Positions 1 to 7,112 of a DNA stretch of 64,000 nucleotides are shown here, one piece after another. The notes beneath the pieces are model-generated. The model was not told the origin of the DNA. It saw only the letters and a list, made by a program, of their open reading frames with translations, and did not search any database. Positions within the stretch are counted from its first letter, which is position 1. Every line of letters begins with the position of its first letter. The DNA lies in contig CATQHF010000003.1 in the NCBI GenBank assembly GCA_958295865.1, forward strand, positions 434,001-498,000, written 5' to 3'. The translations under genes were made by a program, and so were the position numbers. This DNA comes from an uncultured Dehalococcoidia bacterium (GTDB lineage: Bacteria; Chloroflexota; Dehalococcoidia; Lucifugimonadales; JADFKI01).

Positions 1-2
1 CG

Positions 3-365
3 GAAGAGCGCAGCAACTGGCGCCTAATTGGCATGGGCGATGGCATACACTGGCCTGATCTTGATGAACATATCAGCGTGGAGAATCTGCTTACCGGCAG
101 CCCGTCCGGCGAAAGCTCCGCATCGCTCAAGCGGTGGCTGGATGCGCGAGCGGCGCAGGGCAAGAGCAAAGTAGAAACATTGATTTCGCTTCCTCTGAGT
201 CTCGATGACCTGAGTGTCGAAGAGCGCGTCCTGCTTGTGCAACAAATCTGGGACAGTCTTGAAGAGGAAGAGGGCGCTTTGACGCTACTCACTGATGAGC
301 AAAAGAGGGAACTTGCCCACCGTATCGAGGCGTATAAGGTAAATCCGAGCGATGCTATTCGCTAG
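3..365 (+). CDS. DUF2442 / addiction-module-component fusion, 5' truncated by window edge
   Basis: The open frame enters from the left edge, so the true start is outside the window. The visible N-terminal part (EERSNWRLIGMGDGIHWPDL) is nearly identical to the C-terminal half of the DUF2442 protein that follows. The last 55 residues (LSVEERVLLVQQIWDSL, then LLTDEQKRELAHRIEAYK) match the short antitoxin-like family called putative addiction module component (TIGR02574 type). So a DUF2442 domain is followed by an antitoxin-like helical tail. Both families are known mostly as small accessory genes linked to toxin-antitoxin loci; no biochemical role can be read here. The neighbour is a paralogue lacking this tail, which suggests local duplication. 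Confidence 0.7.
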   Translation, partial: EERSNWRLIGMGDGIHWPDLDEHISVENLLTGSPSGESSASLKRWLDARAAQGKSKVETLISLPLSLDDLSVEERVLLVQQIWDSLEEEEGALTLLTDEQKRELAHRIEAYKVNPSDAIR

Positions 366-392
366 ACCGATAATATCTACTTGGAGAATGGC

Positions 393-737
393 ATGCCTTC
401 TTCGGTGATCGAACTTAAACTACAGATGGCTAGGGCGATGGATGTCATCGTTACAGAGGAAGCCTTGACTGTGGAATTGGAGGATGCGCGGACGGTATCC
501 GCGCCTCTGGGGTGGTATCCGCGCTTACTCTTCGCTACGCCGGAAGAGCGCGACAACTGGCGCTTGATTGGCGGGGGCGAAGGCATACACTGGCCGGACT
601 TGGATGAGGACATCAGCGTAGAAGGGCTGCTTATTGGCAATCCGTCGGGGGAAACTGAAAGGTCGTTCAAGCGTTGGGTGGAGTGGAGGGAGGTTCATGG
701 CAAGACTGAGGATAGGGTCAAGGTGATTGGCGATTAG
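393..737 (+). CDS. DUF2442 domain protein
   Basis: A protein of 114 residues with the DUF2442 pattern: an N-terminal beta-rich part (VTEEALTVELEDARTVSAPL), an aromatic GWYPRLLFATPEERDNW stretch, and GEGIHWPDLDEDISVEGLL near the C-terminus. I chose the ATG at 393 because TTGGAG lies six bases upstream; an in-frame TTG at 381 is the alternative. The DNA at 541-700 is closely similar to 1-160, so this gene and the truncated gene before it are tandem paralogues. DUF2442 proteins are often found beside DUF4160 proteins as a presumed antitoxin-like partner, but no DUF4160 gene is seen here. Function unknown. Confidence 0.75.
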   Translation: MPSSVIELKLQMARAMDVIVTEEALTVELEDARTVSAPLGWYPRLLFATPEERDNWRLIGGGEGIHWPDLDEDISVEGLLIGNPSGETERSFKRWVEWREVHGKTEDRVKVIGD

Positions 738-994
738 CCGCAAGATTTTTCACTTGTCCTCTAGGACGGAGTGAAGGGGCTAGAATCTTTGTCATATTAG
801 GCGTGTTGGTGGCGGGGATTTTAGATTCCTCACTGCGTTCGGAATGACAGAAAAAATTGATCAGAATAACAAGGGCGAGTGCTTGGAATGACAGGGGTAG
901 GCGTTTGGAGTGATAGGGGAAATTGCTTGGGATGATAGTGAGAACGATGCTCTGACAATTGAAATGTCCTACTAGCTGGCAGATGGAGCAATCA
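738..994. repeat. Repeat-filled gap (Rep-B, long form)
   Basis: Contains the long form of Rep-B: a GGACGGAGTGAAGGGGCT block, GGCGTGTTGGTGGCGGGGAT, then TTAGATTCCTCACTGCGTTC and GGAATGAC, followed by degenerate GGAATGACAGGGG-type units ending near CTCTGACAATTGAAA. The same block order occurs at about 30725-30970 and in part at 44790-44865. No gene is apparent. Confidence 0.7.
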
Positions 995-1639
995 ATGGAC
1001 AGAGAACTTTTGGACAGGAACATTGAGCCTGTAAGATGGCAAATCGCTCACTCATTTGCACAGTGGACTGCTCGTGCAGCAACTCAGTCTCAGGGAACAA
1101 GAGATAGATTCCCTAATAAACAAAAAGAGATCAACGGTTATTTGGGAACTGTTGAATTCGATAGTCTGTTTGACATGTCCTTAGGCACAATTGAAAAGGA
1201 TGAATTCAATGAGTGGCATGTCGCACAAGTTAACAATCTAATGAACTGTCATCCTAATATCAATGTAGGATGGGCAGCGAAGATGATTGCCGTTTATCTC
1301 AAAACGACCTGCTATTTAGCGGGATTCGGTAGGGATGGTTTGGACACTGTAATTCATCCACCGTTTGACAACAAACTAATGAGGAATATGGGAGAATATG
1401 CCCATCAATCCCTCGTTGATTCGATAGAAAGCCTCAAGGACGTTGATGCTGATTTATATGAGATCGCGTTCAGAAATTTGGATGGTTTCTTAAGTGCTCG
1501 AAGGGAGGACATGAGCACTCGAATAAAAGACGTTGACGAAGACTTTTATTGGCAAGTGCTTATCGTAACTTGTGAGAGTGTTGCTGAACAACTGGGATGC
1601 ACACTTTTTGAAGTGGAACAGCTGTGGACGACGGAGTAG
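995..1639 (+). CDS. Hypothetical soluble protein, low-GC
   Basis: A protein of about 214 residues that I do not recognise. The ATG at 995 is preceded by GGAG at the right spacing; the ATG at 983 is possible, and the TTG at 959 is unlikely because it lies in repeat sequence. It has no signal peptide or membrane segment. It looks mainly helical, with a central GWAAKMIAVYLKTTCYLAGF stretch followed by HPPFDNKLMRNM and an acidic C-terminal part. The DNA is visibly more AT-rich than argG and the other core genes, which fits recent transfer. It stops seven bases before the next DUF2442 fusion gene, so the two may be co-transcribed as an accessory pair. Confidence 0.55.
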   Translation: MDRELLDRNIEPVRWQIAHSFAQWTARAATQSQGTRDRFPNKQKEINGYLGTVEFDSLFDMSLGTIEKDEFNEWHVAQVNNLMNCHPNINVGWAAKMIAVYLKTTCYLAGFGRDGLDTVIHPPFDNKLMRNMGEYAHQSLVDSIESLKDVDADLYEIAFRNLDGFLSARREDMSTRIKDVDEDFYWQVLIVTCESVAEQLGCTLFEVEQLWTTE

Positions 1640-1645
1640 GGGAAG

Positions 1646-2062
1646 ATGTTCCCAGAGATAGTTGATTCCAAGTATGTCGCCGGCTATAAGGTGTGGCTTA
1701 AGTTTGACGACGGCAAAGAAGGGGAGATTGACCTGAAGGGTGAGTTGTGGGGGGAGATATTTGAGCCGCTCAACGATGTGAACTATTTCAAGCGGGTTCG
1801 ACTTGACAAGGAACTCGGCACTATATGTTGGGAGAACGGCGCTGATTTCGCGCCCGAATTCCTGTATGACAACTTGAAGACGGACTACATAACCCAAGTG
1901 TGGGAACGGTCGGATATACGGAATATGAGCATTGATGAACGCCTTGAACTCATAGGGAAAATCCGGGACAGCATCGAAGCCGAACGGGACAAGATGACTG
2001 TAACGGATGCCCGAAAATGGGAAGCCGTAGAAGCCGGACTCACATCCGCGAAGGACGAATAA
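1646..2062 (+). CDS. DUF2442 / addiction-module-component fusion
   Basis: 138 residues. Residues 1-82 are a classic DUF2442 domain (VWLKFDDGKEGEIDL, LWGEIFEPLND, TICWENGADFAPEFLYD). Residues 83-138 are helical and resemble the putative addiction module component family (MSIDERLELIGKIRDSIEAE). The first gene in the window has the same arrangement, so the fusion is recurrent rather than a chance read-through. A purine-rich AGGGGAAG lies directly before the ATG. The gene ends seven bases before argG, on the same strand, so it probably shares a transcript with argG without being related in function. The role as an antitoxin is inferred only from family context. Confidence 0.75.
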   Translation: MFPEIVDSKYVAGYKVWLKFDDGKEGEIDLKGELWGEIFEPLNDVNYFKRVRLDKELGTICWENGADFAPEFLYDNLKTDYITQVWERSDIRNMSIDERLELIGKIRDSIEAERDKMTVTDARKWEAVEAGLTSAKDE

Positions 2063-2068
2063 GCACTG

Positions 2069-3331
2069 ATGAATTGGCGTGAATTGAAGGATGGCGGTAT
2101 AACGCAGGTGGCGGGGGCGGTGTCGGGTGGGCTGGATAGCTGCACGGTTACGCACTGGCTGAAGGGCAAGGGCTTTTCGGTGCATTGCTATACGGTTGAC
2201 TTGGGGCAGCCGGATGAGGAGAGCCTGGATGCGGTGAAAGAGCGCATGGTTGGCTGCGGCGCGGAGGGCGCGCATATCATACCGGGGCAGGATGCGCTGG
2301 CGGAGGCGGGGCTGAAGGTCATACAGTCGCAGGCGCGGTATGAGGGCGGCTATTGGAATACGACGGGCATTGCTCGTCCGATCACGGTTGGGGCGATGCT
2401 GCCGGAGATCCAGGGGCAGGGGATAGGCGTGCTGTTTCATGGCGCGACGGGGCGAGGCAACGACCAGGTGCGCTTTCAGCTCGCTGCCAACACGCTTGAG
2501 CCGTCGCTGCATGTGTATGCGCCATGGCGCGATCCTGAGTTCGTGGAGCAGTTTCCCGGACGCCAGCAGATGCTCGACTACTGCGAGAAGTATGACTTGC
2601 CTATACGGCCGGCGCGCGAGTCGCGTTACTCTACGGACGCAAACTTTCTGGGGCTGACGCACGAGGCGGGCGACCTCGAGGATGTTACAATCTCGCCGGT
2701 GTTCGTGGAGCCTGGGATGGGGGTTTGGCCGTGGGACGCTCCCGATGAGCCTGAGGTCGTTACTATACGATGGGAGCGGGGGGTTCCGGTGGAGCTCAAT
2801 GGCAGGCGCATGGGGCTTGTCGATATGTTTCAGGAGGCGAACCGCGTTGCGGGCGCGCATGGCGTCGGCATCGGCACGCATGTGGTTGAGAACAGGTTTG
2901 TGGGCGTGAAGTCGCGCGGTATCTATGAGTCGCCGGGGATTGAGTTGCTGGGGCGCAGCTATGAATATATGCTGCAATTCATTCTCGATCGGCGGGCGCG
3001 CGAACTCTTTGACTATCTGTCGGGGGTGATAAGCCTTCAGATATATCAGGGGTACTGGCTGGACTTGGCGACTACGGCGGCGCTGGCGGCGCTGGAGCCG
3101 ATGACACGGCTTGCCACCGCCACTATCTCGGTGAGGCTGTTCAAGGGCGGGATATTCTTCGATACTGCCGAGGATACGCCGGATGCGATGCCGCACTCGC
3201 TCTATACCGATGACTCGTCCATGGAGGCGATGGGGACTTACGACCACTCGGACGCGGAGGGCTTTTTGAAGGTGCTGGGCATATCGTCCAAGAATGTGGG
3301 GACACGGCAGTTTCCGCATCTGGGGCGATGA
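2069..3331 (+). CDS. argG: Argininosuccinate synthase
   Basis: Catalyses ATP-dependent condensation of citrulline and aspartate to argininosuccinate, the penultimate step of arginine synthesis, in the cytosol. The 420-residue length fits. The N-terminal PP-loop nucleotide motif is SGGLDSCTVTHWL, with the serine in the place usually taken by threonine. YTVDLGQPDE follows, then the substrate-binding HGATGRGNDQVRFQ typical of the family. The C-terminal part (GRSYEYMLQFILDRRARELFD) is the dimer and synthetase region. argH lies about 3.8 kb downstream on the same strand, separated by accessory genes. argC is at 48.2 kb, so the arginine genes are dispersed. Confidence 0.93.
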   Translation: MNWRELKDGGITQVAGAVSGGLDSCTVTHWLKGKGFSVHCYTVDLGQPDEESLDAVKERMVGCGAEGAHIIPGQDALAEAGLKVIQSQARYEGGYWNTTGIARPITVGAMLPEIQGQGIGVLFHGATGRGNDQVRFQLAANTLEPSLHVYAPWRDPEFVEQFPGRQQMLDYCEKYDLPIRPARESRYSTDANFLGLTHEAGDLEDVTISPVFVEPGMGVWPWDAPDEPEVVTIRWERGVPVELNGRRMGLVDMFQEANRVAGAHGVGIGTHVVENRFVGVKSRGIYESPGIELLGRSYEYMLQFILDRRARELFDYLSGVISLQIYQGYWLDLATTAALAALEPMTRLATATISVRLFKGGIFFDTAEDTPDAMPHSLYTDDSSMEAMGTYDHSDAEGFLKVLGISSKNVGTRQFPHLGR

Positions 3332-3346
3332 AGGGAGGCGACGAAT

Positions 3347-3577
3347 ATGGGGGAATTCATGACCATAGAGGAGATATACGCTCAGTTCGAGTCGGAATGG
3401 GTGGTTCTATCAGACCCCGTAACCAACGACAAACGGGAGGTCAAGGGGGGCATACTGGTATCGCACGGCAAGCACAAGGATGAGGTGTATGACAAGGCAT
3501 CGGAGATTCCGCCTCCTCACAACCTCGCGTTCATGTACACGGGGAAAATTCCGGATGGGACGGTGGTTGTCATTTGA
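3347..3577 (+). CDS. Small protein upstream of retropepsin-like protease
   Basis: A 76-residue protein of unknown function, with N-terminal MTIEEIYAQFESEWVVL and a central KGGILVSHGKHKDEVYDKA. Its stop codon overlaps the TTG start of the retropepsin-like gene (TTGA), so the two are translationally coupled. Small proteins of this type commonly sit directly before clan AA retropepsin-like genes in bacteria, in the way toxin-antitoxin partners do (family context, not shown here). The ATG at 3347 is preceded by GGGAGGCGACGAAT. The ATG at 3359 (MTIEEIY) is an equally reasonable start. Confidence 0.65.
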   Translation: MGEFMTIEEIYAQFESEWVVLSDPVTNDKREVKGGILVSHGKHKDEVYDKASEIPPPHNLAFMYTGKIPDGTVVVI

Positions 3578-3957
3578 GTCTTCCATTCAATGCGAGTGAA
3601 GGCTTAATCGTAACGCAAGTCATTCTTGAAGGTCCTTCAAGAAGTGTATCAGCGTACCTCGCATTGGATACGGGCGCGATAATGTCGGTAGTGGACAGGC
3701 GTATTCTGTTGACTTTAGGATACGACCTTTCGGAAGCATCCGAACTTGTTCAGATGACTACCGGAAGCGGCGTAGAGTTCGTGCCTGAAATTACGGTAAG
3801 ACGGATTGAGGCGCTGGGACAAGAGCGCATGAACTTTCCAATCTTGTGCCACATATTTCCCCCAAGCGCAACCGTAGATGGCGTTCTAGGCTTGGACTTT
3901 CTCAGATACGGGCGGCTGGTCTTGGACTTTCGCGCAGGACTGATAACTTTAGATTAA
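3574..3957 (+). CDS. Retropepsin-like aspartic protease
   Basis: A single-domain 127-residue pepsin-fold protein of the retroviral type. The catalytic DTGA motif is in LALDTGAIMSVVD, and the second conserved hydrophobic-hydrophobic-Gly element is VDGVLGLDFLRYG, as expected for a protein that must dimerise to make the active site. It starts with TTG inside the preceding stop codon, which argues for coupled translation with the 76-residue protein. No signal peptide is present, so it should act in the cytosol. Two further, different retropepsin-like genes are at 52.7-53.6 kb. The substrate is unknown. Confidence 0.8.
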   Translation: MSLPFNASEGLIVTQVILEGPSRSVSAYLALDTGAIMSVVDRRILLTLGYDLSEASELVQMTTGSGVEFVPEITVRRIEALGQERMNFPILCHIFPPSATVDGVLGLDFLRYGRLVLDFRAGLITLD

Positions 3958-3969
3958 GCAGGTAAGTAT

Positions 3970-5127
3970 ATGACACTCACTTCTATGGAAACCCGCAGTC
4001 AGATGGCGAGCCTCGTGCGCGAGTTTGTTCGGCGCGATGTCGAACCCGTCGTCGCACACTATGAGAATGAGGACATCTATCCGCAAGAGTTGGTGGACAA
4101 GATGGCTGAGATGGGGCTGTTCGGCATCATGATTCCGGAGGAATATGGCGGGCTGGGGCTGGACTACACCACTTTCGCCCTTATCTTCGAGGAGCTGAGC
4201 AAGGGCTGGATGAGCCTTACGGGGCCTCTGGGGACGCATCATATTCTGGCGTATGTGATTGCCACATACGGGACGGATGAGATGAAGCGGCGCTTTTTGC
4301 CGAGGATGGCAGAGGGGGTGGTTCGGGGCGGTCTGGCACTGACAGAGCCGAGCGGCGGCAGCGATATGCAGAACCTCCAGACTTCGGCGGTTAGGAACGG
4401 GGAAGAGTATGTCATCAACGGCAACAAGATGTTCATATCCAACGGGGCGAGCGGGAATGCGTTCGCGGTGCTTGCGCGCACGGATAAGACGGCGCAGCCT
4501 CCGCATCGGGGGATCAGCTGCTTCGTGGTGGAGAAGCCGGCGGCGGGCTTTACTGTGGCGCAGAAGCTGGACAAGCTCGGCTATCGCGGGATAGACACTA
4601 CGGAGCTTGTGTTCGACAATGTGCGGATTCCCACGGAGAACCTGGTTGGGGAGGTCGAGGGACAAGGGTTTAGTCAGGTGATGAGTGGCTTGGAGGGGGG
4701 GCGCATAAATGTTGCGGCGCGCGCTGTGGGCGTGGCGACCGCGGCGTTTGACGCTGCCATCAAGTACGCTCAGCAGCGCGAGTCGTTCGGCCAGCCTATC
4801 GCGCAGCATCAGGCGATTCAGCTGAAGCTCGCGGAGATGGCGACGAATATCGAGGCGGCGCGTCTGCTCACATACGAGGCGGCGCGCAAGAAGGATTCGG
4901 GCGAGCGAGTTGACCTCGAGGCGGGGATGGCGAAGCTGTTCGCCAGTGAGATGTGCGGCGAGGTTACGATGGAGGCGATGCGTATTCACGGCGGCTACGG
5001 ATACATCAAGGACTATCCGCTGGAGCGCTACTACCGCGACGCGCCGCTGATGATCATCGGCGAGGGGACTAATGAGATACAGAAGTTGATAATCGCGCGG
5101 CGGTTGCTGCGGAAGTATCAGATTTAG
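3970..5127 (+). CDS. Acyl-CoA dehydrogenase
   Basis: FAD-dependent alpha,beta-desaturation of an acyl-CoA, with electrons passed to ETF. The 385-residue length is standard. Visible signatures are LTEPSGGSDMQNLQT in the middle domain, GYRGIDTTELVFDNVRIP, the helical C-terminal domain with QRESFGQPIAQHQAIQ, and GGYGYIKDYPLERYYRDA. The catalytic glutamate is in IGEGTNEIQ near the C-terminus. The chain-length preference (butyryl, isovaleryl or other) cannot be set from sequence. A maoC gene lies 1.5 kb downstream on the same strand, so this may belong to a fatty acid or branched-chain acid degradation route. Confidence 0.92.
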   Translation: MTLTSMETRSQMASLVREFVRRDVEPVVAHYENEDIYPQELVDKMAEMGLFGIMIPEEYGGLGLDYTTFALIFEELSKGWMSLTGPLGTHHILAYVIATYGTDEMKRRFLPRMAEGVVRGGLALTEPSGGSDMQNLQTSAVRNGEEYVINGNKMFISNGASGNAFAVLARTDKTAQPPHRGISCFVVEKPAAGFTVAQKLDKLGYRGIDTTELVFDNVRIPTENLVGEVEGQGFSQVMSGLEGGRINVAARAVGVATAAFDAAIKYAQQRESFGQPIAQHQAIQLKLAEMATNIEAARLLTYEAARKKDSGERVDLEAGMAKLFASEMCGEVTMEAMRIHGGYGYIKDYPLERYYRDAPLMIIGEGTNEIQKLIIARRLLRKYQI

Positions 5128-5143
5128 CCAAGTTCTTCGTCGA

Positions 5144-5422
5144 GTGGTCATATACACGCGCCATGCCAGAATACAGATGGATAAGCGCGGCGTCTCAGAG
5201 GATGAGGTTGCCGATGCGCTGGCCGGTGGATACGATGTGAATGTCAGGCACCCGCGCAAAGGTCGTCGGAAGGTATTCACTTCGGGGTATTTCATGGAGG
5301 GGCGCTCGTATCCTCACATGGAGTTGACGGTGATATATGCTGAGGAGGGCGATTCGTTTGTGATAGTGACTGTAATTGCCAGATATGGAAGATGGGAGCA
5401 GTCAGATGCGGATAACCTATGA
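5144..5422 (+). CDS. DUF4258 domain protein (toxin-like)
   Basis: 92 residues with the DUF4258 pattern: YTRHARIQMDKRGVSEDEV at the N-terminus (the HA..QM..RGIS motif), then FTSGYFMEGRSYPHMELTVIY and FVIVTVIARY. It starts with GTG 16 bases after the acyl-CoA dehydrogenase stop. DUF4258 proteins are small, RelE-like in size, and frequently adjacent to DUF2283 proteins; here the DUF2283 gene begins inside this gene. That arrangement resembles a type II toxin-antitoxin pair, but toxicity is an inference. It is the first gene of an overlapping three-gene unit that ends with the nuclease/HEPN fusion. Confidence 0.75.
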   Translation: MVIYTRHARIQMDKRGVSEDEVADALAGGYDVNVRHPRKGRRKVFTSGYFMEGRSYPHMELTVIYAEEGDSFVIVTVIARYGRWEQSDADNL

Positions 5423-5855
5423 CGCTTCGGCGGACGCAGCCTATTTCTATCTGTCCGATGGCGCTAAATCCATTGAGACGAGGCAGATAGACGAGGATAT
5501 TAACATAGACTTCAATGAGCGGGATCAGATGGTCGGTATCGAGGTTCTGGGAGCTTCGGAAAGGCTGCCGCTCTCGGAAATCTGGCAGTCGATGGAGAAC
5601 TTGGATACCGATTGGCTGGCGCTGACTGAAGCGCTCGAAAGCAAGAGGGCGCGCAATATGCCCATCACAGCCTCAGAGAAGGGGGGGAAAGCCTGGATCG
5701 AAGATGTGGGCTATGCTCATGTCGTCTTCAAGGATGAAGCCGGTGGATTGCGAAAAGTGCATGCTTATCAGCTTCCCGGTTCGCAGTCCGGAGATCCGCT
5801 AATCGAAACGCTGCGTAAGATGGGCAACTATGACAATAATAGTGTGATTCAATGA
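5406..5855 (+). CDS. DUF2283 protein with C-terminal extension
   Basis: 149 residues from the ATG at 5406 (MRITYDASADAAYFYLSDGA). The first 55 residues are a textbook DUF2283 domain, including IDEDINIDFNERDQMVGIEV. DUF2283 proteins are usually only 60-70 residues, so the remaining 95 residues are an extension: an acidic helix (EIWQSMENLDTDWLALTEAL) and a beta-rich end containing AWIEDVGYAHVVFKDEAGGL. The start overlaps the DUF4258 gene by 17 bases and the stop overlaps the next ATG (ATGA), so three genes are translationally coupled. The role may be an antitoxin or regulator (inferred). Confidence 0.7.
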   Translation: MRITYDASADAAYFYLSDGAKSIETRQIDEDINIDFNERDQMVGIEVLGASERLPLSEIWQSMENLDTDWLALTEALESKRARNMPITASEKGGKAWIEDVGYAHVVFKDEAGGLRKVHAYQLPGSQSGDPLIETLRKMGNYDNNSVIQ

Positions 5856-6517
5856 TAGAAGACATAATCATCGCTGAAAGGCAGCGCATCGATGCCATAG
5901 CGCAAGAGTATCTCGCCAAAGGCTACGAAGTGAGCAGGGGAGTTCCGCTTGACTTCTTTCCGAGTTTTCGCGCCGATATTGTCGCCAGAAAGGGCGACAA
6001 GGTGAAAGTAATAGAGGTGAAGGCGCAAACTTCAATGGAGCGGAATCCCTCAACAGGCGAAATGTTGAAGATACTCTATTCAAAGCCCGGCTGGACTTAT
6101 CAGCTGAATCTGGTGGGCGAGCGGGGGAAACTGCGTTCGCCTGAAGATGCGCGCCCATACGCAAGCCCTGATATTCGGCGGCATATCGAGGAATCCGAGC
6201 GACTCCTCCGGCTGGGCTTTACGGAAGCCGCTTTTCTCATCGCATGGTCGGCTTCCGTCGCAGTGTTAAGGACGCTGATTGAGGAGCACGGAATTACGGT
6301 CAAGCGTGTAACCAATTCCGCTTATATCGTTGATCTTGCGGTGATTGAGGGCGTCATATCACGCGAGGATTATGAATATCTGAATGATGTGATGAAGCAT
6401 AGGAACGCAGTTGCTCACGGATTCAGCGTTAGCGGTGTGAACGACGAATTTGTGGTAAATCTGCTTGAAGTCATACAACGGCTTTCACTTGAATCGTCCG
6501 ACCAATCCATAGAGTAG
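5852..6517 (+). CDS. Restriction-endonuclease-fold / HEPN fusion protein
   Basis: 221 residues, two apparent domains. Residues 1-65 carry a PD-(D/E)XK-like arrangement: an aspartate in FRADIVA (about D42), then a strand ending in IEVKA (E55, K57), with a preceding helix, resembling the AHJR-like REase group. Residues 105-215 are helical and end with MKHRNAVAHGF, in which R184-N-A-V-A-H189 fits the RX4-6H signature of HEPN nucleases. It overlaps the DUF2283 stop by ATGA. HEPN domains with REase folds are found in defence and toxin systems, so an RNA- or DNA-cleaving effector is plausible. This is inferred from motifs only. Confidence 0.65.
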   Translation: MIEDIIIAERQRIDAIAQEYLAKGYEVSRGVPLDFFPSFRADIVARKGDKVKVIEVKAQTSMERNPSTGEMLKILYSKPGWTYQLNLVGERGKLRSPEDARPYASPDIRRHIEESERLLRLGFTEAAFLIAWSASVAVLRTLIEEHGITVKRVTNSAYIVDLAVIEGVISREDYEYLNDVMKHRNAVAHGFSVSGVNDEFVVNLLEVIQRLSLESSDQSIE

Positions 6518-6608
6518 TTTCTATCTCGTCGCTTGCGATAATCAAGATACGCTAGGCTTTGTATGAGTCTTACACAAACCATAACAAGGTTAAGGTGAAA
6601 TTGCAGAT

Positions 6609-7112
6609 ATGATACATGATGGGCGCGATGACTTTGGCGGGTATTTGGAGGATTTTGAGGCGGGCGATGTGTTCAAGCACTGGCCGGGCAAGACTATCAC
6701 GGCGATGGACAATCATCTGTTCACGCTGCTGACGATGAACACGAATCCGCTGCACTTCGATGAGCATTATATGAAGGACCATCCGCACGGCAAAATCCTT
6801 GTGAACGGGATGCTGGTCTTCAGTCTTGTCGTGGGCATTAGCGTGCGGGATACCTCGGGGAAAGCCATCGCTAATCTTGAGTACGAGAACGCTACTCACG
6901 ATGGGCCTACCTTCGAGGGCGATACTATCTATGCGGAGAGCGAGATTTTGGATGTGCGGGTATCCAAGAGCCGTCCTGATCGGGGCATCGTGTATATGGA
7001 GTCGCGGGGCATCAATCAGCGGGGCGAGCAGGTGTTGACGCTGAGGCGGCGCTTTCTGGTTACGAAGCGTCCGGTCGCGTCCGCAGCAGGGGCGATGCAG
7101 TCAGATGACTAG
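6609..7112 (+). CDS. MaoC family dehydratase (hot-dog fold)
   Basis: 167 residues with the R-hydratase pattern: FEAGDVFKHWPGKTIT at the N-terminus, then TMNTNPLHFDEHYMKDHPHG, in which the N-P-L-H-F-D region supplies the catalytic Asp/His hydratase pair, and GKILVNGMLVFSLVVG. The closest recognisable sub-type is the mesaconyl/itaconyl-CoA hydratase-like group, which hydrates an enoyl-CoA. The last eight bases overlap argH, so the two are co-transcribed though metabolically unrelated. An acyl-CoA dehydrogenase is upstream on the same strand. Confidence 0.87.
   Translation: MIHDGRDDFGGYLEDFEAGDVFKHWPGKTITAMDNHLFTLLTMNTNPLHFDEHYMKDHPHGKILVNGMLVFSLVVGISVRDTSGKAIANLEYENATHDGPTFEGDTIYAESEILDVRVSKSRPDRGIVYMESRGINQRGEQVLTLRRRFLVTKRPVASAAGAMQSDD

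Noticed and set aside
1490-3319. A 609-codon open frame antisense to argG (similar long antisense frames lie opposite the acyl-CoA dehydrogenase, argH, tsaD, the aldolase-like pair, dihydropyrimidinase and leuS).
   Set aside because: High-GC genes leave long open complementary frames. These lack ribosome sites and family motifs and are rich in Arg, His and Pro, while the sense strand encodes well-known enzymes.
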